A stretch of 29,699 bases of DNA, taken from assembly GCA_004114245.1 (NCBI GenBank), contig QZWS01000074.1:1-29699 (forward strand), given 5' to 3'. The position numbers and the translations under genes are program-made. The notes beneath the pieces were generated by a model, which had not been told where the DNA came from, made no database searches, and saw nothing but the letters and a program-made list of their open reading frames with translations. This DNA comes from Zoopage sp. CT-All. Lineage: Eukaryota; Zoopagomycota; Zoopagomycetes; Zoopagales; Zoopagaceae. Of the stretch, positions 19,901-29,503 are shown in pieces. Position 1 is the first letter of the stretch. Each line of letters starts with the position of its first letter.

Positions 19901-22900
19901 GGTCTTTCGTCGATGTATCCTCGGAAACCATGGCAGCGACACCTGATGCGACTTGCTTGAGGGCTCCATAAAAGCTAAATCTCGATTGGCCAATATCAGT
20001 CTGATGCGATGAAGAAGTAGTGACTGTCGACGCCTCGCGCGCCAAGTGCTCACTCAACATGGAGTTCATGTCCGTAGTCCTCGTCATGGCCGTTTCCAGC
20101 TTGCGTGAGCTGGTCCCCTCAGCGACCTCTACGACATGCTCTGACCCATCGGTGTGCACCACGGTACGCCTAACAAACCGGCGAATAATCTTGCGAATAA
20201 TAGTCCTTACGCCTGACTCATCCACATGCTCGGAGGTGCTGTTTACCTCGTCCGGCAGACCAACCTCCTCGCTGTCAGAGATAAATGATGTGCCATCGGC
20301 GTGGATAATCGTACGACGAATAATGCGGCGCACAATGCGTTTCGTAATTACCGTATTCCCAGCTTTGTCGATGGTCGTCCCATCAACAATGTCGTGAGAG
20401 TAATCCTGAACAGCATTGGAAACTTCCGTGGTATTTTCGTCAGCTTCCACAGTGCGACATTCACCGGATGACGTCGTAATCACACGTCGAATCACGGTTT
20501 TGACGGTTTTGCGGATGATCAATCGGTTGCCATTGGCGTCGACGGTCTCCACGCAAGATTCAGCGCCGTCAAGTCCGGTGGCCTCGTCTTCAAAAGATTG
20601 GCTTTCTTCCCGAGTGCCATCGGCCCGAATAAGCGTCCTGCGAATGACCCTGCGAACAATGCGTGTCGTTTCGATTGTCTCGCCATCGGCTGTTGTCAAA
20701 AGTCCTTCAGGCACTGACGCTGCTGCCTCGTTCTGAACTTCGTCAACATAACTTTGCGAGCCATCCTCAGTCACGACAATGCGACGCACTGTACGCTTGA
20801 TATACCGGCGAGTGACGAGAATACTTCCGTTTTCGTCGAGGCGCTGCTCGATACCACCCTCTGCTAGACTGTCGGCATCAGTGGCTTCGCGCTCGATGAT
20901 CTGAGAGCTGCCGTCGCTCTTGATGACGGTGATCTGTATCATAGACCTTTCGATGCATTTCCCTTTATGCTAGAATGAAATTAGCAGCAGCCATGATATT
21001 GAGGTTGAGACCCACGGTCCATGAGCTCGATACTTCGTCGCACTGCGAAACGGAGTCCGCTTCTTCGACCTCTGTGCCATCCGCAAGTACAGTCCTCACA
21101 ACTCTTCTCGTCACACGGCGTATGGTGATCTTTTGTCCGTGCTCATCAATAGTCACTTGAACGCCGTCAGTCTCGCCGCCATTATCATTGTCATCCTCAT
21201 CAAATGTCTGCGTAACTTCACTTCCGTCTGCCTTCACAATTGTGCGGGTGACAATGCGACGCACAACGCGCTTTACGGTAGAGCCAGACGCTTCCAAAGT
21301 TCGTTTGCTTTCTGAAGTCGCCTCCGACTGGGTATGTACGTCGGTCCTATTTACCTCGGAATTGTAAACACTACGCCTGGCACTCTTGTGCTTGCGACCA
21401 GCGCGATGCTTGCGTTTTCTCCTATAGGCCTCGCGTTGTTCGATTGACATGCTCATCAGCACAGACTCGTCCGCAGAAGGCTCGGATTCGGACTCAACAA
21501 GGGCGGCTTGGGACTCGCCGGCAAGCTCCAGTGATTGTGCAGTTGTCTCAGTCTCGTCACCGCTGGCAGCGACATTGATGACCGACTCAGTTCCATCGGC
21601 ATTTATCACAGTCCTTCGAACAGTGCGAGTGATGCGCCTATTCGTTACTGAAGCGTGGCTGCTGCCATTCTCATGCGAGTGGGTTTTGGCTTCCGCTACC
21701 GCATGACCGTTGAATGCGTCTGTTTTCTCATTCAAAACGACTGTCCGGGATGAGGTAGTGCTGACTCCATCTATTCGATGTGAGCACACAAAAGTGCATA
21801 CTGAATGCAAACCATTTTTTGCGGACACTGATGAAAGGCTATGGTACTCTTGCGAAATACACTTGACGCTGGATGTAGACAGAGCTTCGATCGGTGCTTG
21901 GCGTTTCTTGTGCTTGCGCCCAGCACGGTGTTTACGCTTCTTCATGTGCGCCTCGCGCTCTTGGATGGACATTGAAGCAAGAGCGATGTCGTCGAGCGAG
22001 TCACTATCAGTGTCAGAAAAAGACTTTTCTGCAGATGCCTCCGCGTAGTCAAGAGCGCGCGATGCTTCAAGGCTTGGGGAGCTCTCCTTCGGGGGAGTCA
22101 CAGCAACAGCAGCTTGGTTGGATTCCATCTGCGTATCCTCAGCAACCAGTGCAACAACTCCAGAGGCGACCTGCTTGAGAGCGCCGAGAATGCTAAATCG
22201 AGATTTGTTTACTTTTGACTCTGCTGAAACGGTAGTTGTTTCGCTCGTCAAGAAGCGATGTAACACGCTGCTCGCGTCAGCAGCCTTGACCAATGACGTC
22301 TCCAACTTGCGCGAGCTGGTCCCCTCAGCGACCTCTGCAGTATACTCTGATCCATCGACATGCACAACCGTGCGTTTAATGAACCGACGAATAATCTTGC
22401 GAATAACAACCGTTGAACCTGCTTCGTCCACATATTCCTGAGTACTGCTTGCTTCCCCAGATTGGCCGGCTTCTTCGTGTTCCGATACGGCCGTAGTACC
22501 ATCCGCATGGATAATTGTGCGTCGCACGATGCGGCGCACAATGCGCTTCGTAATAACCGTATTCCCGGCTTCATCAATAGTCGTTCCGTCAACAATATCC
22601 CTTGACTGATCACTGGCAGCGTCGGTGACTATCGTGGCATCGTCATCGACATCGACAGTGCGAGATTCGCCAGAATGCGTTGTAATGACGCGTCGAATCA
22701 CGGTCTTCACGGTTTTGCGGATGACGATTCGGTTGCCATTGGAGTCCGTGGTCTCCAAGTGTGATTCGTCTGCATCGCTCTCGTCTCCATCATTTACGTC
22801 TTCAAAAGATTGGCTCTCCTCTTTAGTGCCATCGGAGCGGATGATCGTCCTACGAATGATTCTGCGAATAATGCGCCTTGTCTCAATCGTCTCGCCGCTG

Positions 22901-25900
22901 GTGGTTTTCAAAATTCCTTCGGACACTGCTGCTAACGGTACAGGAGCGGACTGGATCTCCTCGACAGCACGCTGTGAGCCATCCTCGTTCACGACAATGC
23001 GACGCAATGTACGCTTGATATACCGACGAGTAACGAGAATATTTCCGTCTCCGTCAAGGCACTGCTCGGTGCCACCCTCCGTTAGACTGTCGGCATCAGT
23101 GGCTTCGCGCTCGATGACCCGAGAGCTGCCGTCGCTCTTGATGACAGTGATTTGCATCATAGACCTTTCCACCGTCTCCGTCTACAAGACCATTAGCAAA
23201 CGCTCAACATGAGAAAATATACCTGTTGCTCGGTGGACGTCTCGCTAAAATGTGAAATAGTAGCTGAGGCAGTCTCATCAACATTCGTGCCATCCGCAAG
23301 CATAGTCCGCACAACTCTTCTCGTCACACGGCGTATGGTGATCTTTTGTCCGTGTTCATCAATAGTCTCTTGAACGCCGTCAGTCTCGCCGCCATTATCA
23401 TTGTCATCCTCGTCAAATGTCTGTGTCACTTCGCTTCCGTCTGCCTTCACAATGGTGCGTGTTACAATGCGACGAATAATTTTTTTAGTGATTGGAGCGG
23501 CAGCTTCAACGACAGTGCTCGACAAAGCCGATTCCGATTCCAAACCGCGAGAAGTCGATTCCATATCATTGGCGTCCACAAACTCGTCGTCGTTGTCAGA
23601 AACGGCGTAAGACTCGGTAGCCCGCGCTTCGGATTCCATATGGTGCTTCTCCTCGGTCACTTCGGTCGCATCGTCAGTGTCCAAGGTGCGAACTACACGG
23701 CGAACTACACGGCGGATAATAATCTTCTGTCCGGTTTCATCGACAGCCTCTGTTACGTCATCCGTGTCGGCGACATCGCCATCTTCTTCAACAGTCTGCG
23801 TCTGTTCACTTCCATCAGCCTTGATAATCGTGCGTGTCACAAGACGGCGAATGACGGTTTTCCTCAGTGGAACAGCTGTCTCCGTAACCGGCAACTCTGA
23901 ACTGACATCAAGGTCACGAGATTGCCCCTCCGAAGCATCAACAAAGTCGTCATCTTCCTCCAGAGTTGCCGTCTGGTTTAATACTGCCGTCGTCTTGCTG
24001 CTGTCGAATTCCGAGCTGGAAACTTGAACTTGGGTTGCTTCACTAGCTGTGCTACTGTGCACAACACGACGAACGACGCGTCGAATCGTAATCTTCTGGC
24101 CCTGCTCATCGAAAGCTTCTTGAACTTGCTCAGATTCCGGCTCACTGTGGTCCAGCTCCATGGTCTGCGTCTCTTCGGTGCCGTCTGATTTGACGATGAC
24201 CCTTGTGACGAGCCGCCGAATTCGCTTGGTTGTAGTTGCAGTTACAGCTGCAGATGAGGCATCGGAAGCAGCTATGTTTTGAGCAGAGACTACGCAATCG
24301 CGCTTTTGATCCGATGCGATTTCCGATGCGTCAGAAGCAGAAATCGAAGATAGAACTACACCACTGGCTTCTTGGACCACAGTAGATGCTGTCTGCTCCT
24401 CAGTTGAGGATTTCACGCCATCATTTTGGACAGTAACCCGTCTAATCACTCGGCGCACAATTTTCTGGCCATGCTCGTCGACGCTTTCTTGGACCTGTTT
24501 CGACTCTTGTTTGACGTCTTTGCCATTGCTCTCCGCTGTTTTCACGGTTTCGCCGCTATCCTCTTTGACCTTTACTCTGGTGATCAGGCGACGGGTGGTG
24601 CGCATTGTAAAAGCGGTAGGCGTATCAGGGCTTTGCTCCGCCTTGGATTTCGTCTCTTTTTCCAGCGATGTCTAATATTTTGTCAGATAATGGTGCACAA
24701 ATCGTTCCGATGGAATACCTCAACGGTCAACGCTTTAGCACTTTTTTTGGCGTGGCTATCGACAGCATCTACGACTAGGGCAGACTTTGATTCTGACTGC
24801 GAGGAAGTGCAACTGCTCTCATCACGGACAGGAAGCTCTTCAATGACAGCAGATCGCTTTGTTAACGCGCCATCACAAGACTTGTCGACTGTGGCTGCTA
24901 CGATCACAGCTGCAACAGGCAGCACTGCAAGCGAGGCAGTAGAGGTAAAAGCCTCGGCTTGCGATGAATGACTCATAGTTTTCTGTGATACTTCAACAAT
25001 TGGCTTGGCAGGAAGCGACGGGGCTTGGATTGGTTCGGCAACTGCTTCTGGTTCCGTCGTGACCTTACCACTTCCAGTGTGGATAATACGCTTTACGACC
25101 TTCTTAACAACAAGAGTACGTTCTCCGTTCTCGCCAACAGTCTCTTCGGCAACGCTGACATGACCACTGGTTTGGTGCATCTCATTTGAAACGTCGCTTG
25201 ACGATAGCTGAGCCACGTGATTCTCGGTTAAGGACAGATCTGCAACTTCAGTCGCTGCATCTTCACCGCCACGATGCCCTTTACGAATAATACGCTTGGT
25301 GATTTTGCGGATAACGACGCGCTCGCCGTGTTCGTTGACCGTCTCCTTCGTCTCATCGACATCGTTTTCATGCCCCTCTTCCTCAGATGTAGCAGTGTGC
25401 TCCGTTCCATCCGCCTTGATCACCGTGCGAGTCACAGTCCTACGCATGAGATAGCCTGCCGTTGCAGCAGCTCCTGCGCCAGAAATGCTGATGGGACACT
25501 TCCCAGCCTCAGCCTGCTGAGAAACATGAGTACCTTTTGAACGAATTCGCTTGCGAGGTACCTTGTGAATCAGGCGGACAATAATTTTGCGGGTGATGAC
25601 ACGCTCCCCAAACTCGTTCAATGATTCCTGCACTTCATCCACGTCGCCTTCGTGCCCCTCCTCTTCTGACACCAATTCTTCCGTCTCGGTACCGTCGGCC
25701 TTGACAATCGTCCGAATAACACGACGACGAATCACCGTAGCAGAAAGGGCTTCCGCGTGGTCTGCGTGGCCATTTGACTTTTCGGTGACAGCAGCTGCGT
25801 GGTCTTGACTAAAATCCTGGACCTTGACCATACCATCCGCACGCTGGCAACTTTGGCGAATCAATCGACGAACGACAGTTGTAGTGACAACACGTTGACC

Positions 25901-28900
25901 AAGCTCGTCAACACTTTCAACCTCTCCTTCGGTCGGCTGGGCCTTCGCATCGCATTCTTCCTCCACCTCCTTGTCCTCGAATGTTCCATCCTTCTTATGC
26001 ACTCGACGACGAATGATTCTGCGAGTAATACGCGTCGTGGTGATAAGCGATCCGTCGCTCTGCGAAGCAATACCTTGCAACAGTACAGCTTTTCCGGTCA
26101 AGGAGCGAGCGACGTCATTCTCGTCGTCTTCGGTAACGCGTTTCGAGCCATCCGCGCCTTGAACTACCCGCTGAATGTGGCGCGTCACAATGGTACGCAC
26201 GATGGTTCGATCGCCAGTAGCAGGGTCGCTACTCTCATTAATCGTTTCGCCTGCACGATCAGAAGCATTTCCGTCTTCGACGACAGGATCCAATATCTCT
26301 TGGGATCCGCTCTTGCGCATGATAGATTTGCGAATAATGCGACGCACCACCAAGCTAGACATCATGCTTCCGCCATCTGGCAAAGCAATCTTGCCGAGGG
26401 TGATTGAAGCAGTGGCAGCACGAACGGCCTCGTCCTGGTGCAACTCTTCGTGGACGTCTTCGCCACCATCAGCTCGCAGGCATTTGCGAATGTTGAATCG
26501 GCGGACCAAAACGCGTGTAACGACGCGATTGCCATCTTTATCGGTCTGCTCGGAGTACTCGTCGCTCTCTGGCGTGGATGGATCGCACTCAACCCAATCG
26601 TCCTTTTCTTCAACGGCTCCATTCTTGCGGTGAATTATGCGGCGCACAATTCGCCGAGTTACGGTTGTGGTAGAAGCCTGAGAGCGTCCGGCCAGGGCAT
26701 ACCGAGACATCAGCACTGCAGAACGACCGGCAAGCTCGCGTGCGAGGGTATCTTCGTCCTCCTCAAGCACGCTTTCGGCGCCATTGGCCTGACGAATGGC
26801 CCGCCGAATTCGGCGCACAATCGTGGTGCGCGTCACAGTGCGTGAACCAGATGCGTCGATGGACTCGATGACAGACTCGCCGGCCTTGTCCGTTGAAGCG
26901 CCTTCCTTAGTTGCCTGCTCAAGGTCTTCGGTTGCACCATTTTTGTGGACAATAGATCGCTGGATCAGACGACGCACGATAAGAGTGGAATTGACAGTGC
27001 TGCCATCCGGGCGGGATTCAGACCCAAGGGTAATTGCCTTGGCTGCGCTACGGACTGCCTCGTCCTGATCTAGCTCGTCATGAACTTCTTGACTGCCGTC
27101 CGAGCGCAGGCGCTTGCGTCGAATATAGCGCCGCACGAGGGTATGCTTTACTACGCGTTCGCCGTGCTCGCCAATTTCCTCAGTGCACTCGTCCGATTCT
27201 GGAGTAGCAGGATCGCATTCGACCCATTCCTCCTTTGTCTCTGTGGATCCATCCTTCTTGTGGATCAAGCGACGTACAATCCGCTTTACAATGCGAGTGC
27301 TAGTCGACGACGAGGCCGCTCCTTGTGCACTGGACGATTTGGAGATGGAAACAGCACCGGCCAGCGCGCGGGCAACGTCGTCCTCTTCGACTTCCTCCGT
27401 CCTTTCAGTTCCATCGGCACGACGAGATAGTTTGTGAATGCGCCGCGTGATTATTGTCTTCATCACAGTGCGCGTTCCGTCGCTGGCGTTGATGACTTCA
27501 CGAACGCTCTCGCCTGCTTTGTCCGAATCAGTGCCATCTTGCACCGTCTCCGCAAGATCCTGCTTGGTTCCATCCTTACGAAGAAGATACCTGACAATGC
27601 GTCGCAAAACAACGCGTGTCGAGGTCGTAGTGCTGCCATCAGCTGACTTGGTGGCGCCCAACGTGATCAGGGGCATCCCGGCGCGAACAGAATCGTCCTG
27701 ATCAAGTTCATCGACTGTTTCTTCGGCACCGCTGGCGTCGAGTCCACGGCGGCGCAGATACCGCCTCACAGTATAATACGTGATCTGGCGAATACCGCTC
27801 GAGTTGGTAGACTCCTCCATGCGGTTACTAATGCAAGACTCGTTGTCGGCGTCCTCCATTTCTTCCGTCTCCTGACGAGTACCGTCGCGCTGGATAATGA
27901 TACGGCGAATTAGGCGACGATAGATGTACGTGGTGACGGTGTTGGTGATGCGCGAGCCAGATCCCTCCGCGATGACAGCCTGCGATTGCTGCTGTTTGCG
28001 AAGCCTTTCCATGCGCTCGATGATCATTTTAGCGGTGGACTCGGTCCAGCTTGTGGCATGATCAATCTCTTTCTTGCCAGAAATGCATAGTTTCGGAAGC
28101 TTGGCAACTTGGCCATTAGCGGTATAGCACTCGCCGGTCTTGCTCGCAACGTCGTCGGCAAAGGCGGCAAAAAGCACAGTCTCGGCGCCCGAGCGGTACG
28201 CCTCCAAAGTCTTGACAGACTTGTTTGTCTCGGCGCCACCGACCAGCACTAGCCGGGTCATAAGACGCTGCGACCAGACGCGGAGCCAGATGATGAGCGC
28301 GAACATAGAGCGGTCATAGCACCAGACTGCGTCGTGTCCTGCCGTCTTGGCGTTGAGATCGAAATCAAACGCGCCCGTAGCGTACTTGTGCGCCCAGGCA
28401 CCGTCGGCGAGGAATATAACGCGGGAAATGCCGGCGGTGTCCTGCAGACGCTTCTCGAACCAATGGGTTAGAAGATACACGCCAATGTGATTAACGGCTA
28501 AATGACGATCGATATCATCCGACGTCATCGCCACAGAGTCCGCAGCACCATAGTAGGCGCAGTGAAAGAGCCCGTTGAGCGCGATATCGCGGTGGGCAAA
28601 GGCATCCACGGCAGCACGGATGCTCATTGGATCGGCGAGATCCAGGAACATAAACTCGGCCTTGCCGGTGTGGACGTCCTTGCTGAGCGTCTCCACGGCC
28701 TTGGCACCGCGCACCGCGTTATTCGATGCAATGAAGACGGTGGCCGAGTGCTGCAGCAGGTGCCTAGCAGCATGGTACCCGATTCCGACGTCGCCGCCGG
28801 TAATGAAATACACCTGCGCGCAGGAGTAAGCACATCAAGCGGGGGCGGGGCGATAGGGTTACCTTTCCCGTGAGCGAAGTGATGAGGTCCGTCGTCCAAC

Positions 28901-28931
28901 GGGTTTTCTTGCGACAGCAGCAGAATGGCAT
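16939..28931 (-). CDS. Giant SDR-pseudoenzyme / RR-DG repeat protein, about 3,862 aa, ten exons
   Basis: Exons on the minus strand: 28931-28863, 28813-24719, 24671-23223, 23181-21813, 21770-21016, 20969-19607, 19562-19227, 19182-18766, 18720-18103 and 18056-16939. They sum to 11,589 nt and close in frame; all nine introns are GT..AG, 41-49 nt. Residues 1-12 are MPFCCCRKKTRW (possible S-acylation site). Residues 20 to about 290 form an SDR fold: TGGDVGIG (28-35), DLADPMS, NHIGVYLLT (131-139), and a C-terminal part like retinol-dehydrogenase/WWOX-type SDRs. The active site is lost: YDRSM (189-193) replaces YxxxK, FLADG replaces the VSS serine region, and FHCAYYG replaces NNAG. About 3,500 residues of repeats with the core RR[IV]xRRx[IV]xxxDG[ST] follow, then eight acidic-Ser plus KRKHRAGRKHKKRQ modules. 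There are no membrane helices. I do not recognise the full protein; a scaffold role is inference only. Confidence 0.85.
16953..21945 (-). repeat. Eight dispersed acidic-Ser plus KRKHRAGRKHKKRQ basic modules
   Basis: Copies of the basic block centre at about 21922, 21401, 19716, 19327, 18867, 18443, 18236 and 16978. Seven are preceded by a Ser/Glu/Asp stretch and a short helix with the form L.[SA]M[ST].EQREAY. Variants include RRKHRAGRKHKKRQ, KRKHRAGRKHRRSRQ and, at the C-terminus, KRRHRAGRKKRRQ. The core HRAGRK is invariant in all eight. The blocks resemble bipartite nuclear localisation or nucleic-acid/acid-binding sequences; the acidic part resembles casein-kinase-2 substrate sequence. These readings are inferred. 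Confidence 0.93.
19607..23470 (-). repeat. 2.2-kb tandem segmental duplication inside the giant gene
   Basis: Exon 4 (1,369 nt) and exon 6 (1,363 nt) are paralogous. Both start ..ERSM(M/I)QITVIKSDGSS, both carry RYIKRT.RRIVV.EDGSQ, DIVDGTTID.AGNTVITKR and VAEGTSSRKLET, and both run from phase 0 to phase 1. The end of exon 3 and the end of exon 5 are likewise near-identical (VKADGSEVTQTFDEDDNDNG, then EHGQKITIRRVTRRVVRT). Landmarks are offset by 2,213-2,218 bp (for example 23331 against 21118). The duplicated unit therefore includes the intervening intron. Confidence 0.93.
25800..27950 (-). repeat. 210-aa (630-bp) four-part super-repeat in exon 2 of the giant gene
   Basis: Four sub-units of about 50 aa alternate. 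A is RRIVRRxIHKKDGS..EEWVECDP.TPESDE. B is LVRRYxRRxxLR.DGSQEVHDELDQ, ending A.xITLG. C is VRRxIxRSIVxKxG..EDLE, ending DKAGESV.E. D is TIVxRRIxRxxxxADGxExxxEED, ending AR.LAG. A-type cores lie at about 27.91, 27.27, 26.64 and 26.01 kb, a constant spacing near 630 bp. This gives three full ABCD blocks and a partial fourth that grades into diverged units. The DNA copies are diverged, so the array is old and held at the protein level. Confidence 0.9.
28011..28931 (-). other. N-terminal lipid-anchor-like motif and inactive SDR domain of the giant protein
   Basis: Exon 1 encodes MPFCCCRKKTRWTTDLITSL, then TGK. Exon 2 resumes VYFITGGDVGIGYHAARHLL. The LTGKvyfITGg.vGIG pattern with the downstream landmarks LDLADP, VNHIGVYLLTHW and GAETVLFAAFADD..SGECYT-like text is typical of the atypical-RDH/WWOX group of SDRs. 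The cofactor loop is intact, so nucleotide binding may survive, but three catalytic-site elements differ from consensus. The usual basic residue after beta-2 (ACR) is replaced by ASN. Cys4-6 followed by RKK resembles known palmitoylated N-termini. Binding and lipidation are inferred. Confidence 0.75.
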
Positions 28932-28993
28932 ATCGACGATGATGGGGAGGAGGATTTAGCTACGGCGAGCGGCAATGTCCGGGGTGTTTGCGG

Positions 28994-29061
28994 GCGCGGT
29001 TAATGAGATAGCGCGGTTGGTGAGATAGCGCGGTTGATGAGTGGGCGCGGTTGATGAGCGA
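28994..29061. repeat. 17-bp x 4 minisatellite upstream of the giant gene
   Basis: Four consecutive 17-nt units begin GCGCGGTT (28994, 29011, 29028, 29045), with consensus GCGCGGTTGATGAGNNN. They lie 63-130 bp upstream of the giant gene's ATG, a plausible place for multimerised factor-binding sites, though simple slippage is equally possible. Confidence 0.9.
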
Positions 29062-29256
29062 GCGCTGGTATCGAGCGTCGAGGGACAGCCGGATATAAAC
29101 AGCGTGGGTGGCGCGGGATGGGATGCGGCGGCGGGCTGGATGTTGCCTTCGGCGACTTGCAAATTGGAGAGAAAATGAAATGCGAATTTCGGACTATTTA
29201 TTGCCCTGGGACCCAGAGGGTCGTGGTTAATTGGATATTCAGCAAGCATGCGGAGA

Positions 29257-29294
29257 GTGGAATGCATGCAGGAAAGTGGAATGCATGCAGGAAA
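29257..29294. repeat. 19-bp tandem repeat, two copies plus a partial third
   Basis: The 19-nt unit GTGGAATGCATGCAGGAAA occurs at 29257-29275 and 29276-29294, followed by a diverged partial copy (GTGCAATGCCTG). Each unit contains the palindrome TGCATGCA, a possible binding site in the divergent promoter region. Confidence 0.9.
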
Positions 29295-29503
29295 GTGCAA
29301 TGCCTGTATTTGCGAGTGGATTGGTATTACAGAAGGTGCGCCTAAATGTCTACCTTGTATATATGTGTGTTTTTGTTTTGAAACTGCCTCTTCAGCATTT
29401 AGTGCATCCCTGCAACATATGCGTTGTTTAGTCTTTATACTGAGGAACAATCAGAAGGAGGGTATGTACACTTGAGTACTGAATCATCTTCTTTACTCCA
29501 TAT

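Larger units (their letters stand above)
28932..29503. promoter_or_regulatory. Intergenic divergent promoter region with small tandem arrays
   Basis: The region separates the minus-strand giant gene (ATG at 28931) from a plus-strand gene starting at 29504, so it should hold both promoters. A long minus-strand open frame (29450-28956) has no domain and reads through the arrays, so I do not treat it as a gene. The half near the giant gene is GC-rich; the half near the right-hand gene is AT-rich. No confident TATA element was picked out. Confidence 0.5.

Noticed and set aside
28956-29450. Minus-strand open frame of 164 codons in the divergent promoter region
   Set aside because: It runs through both tandem arrays, has no domain, and overlaps the expected promoters.
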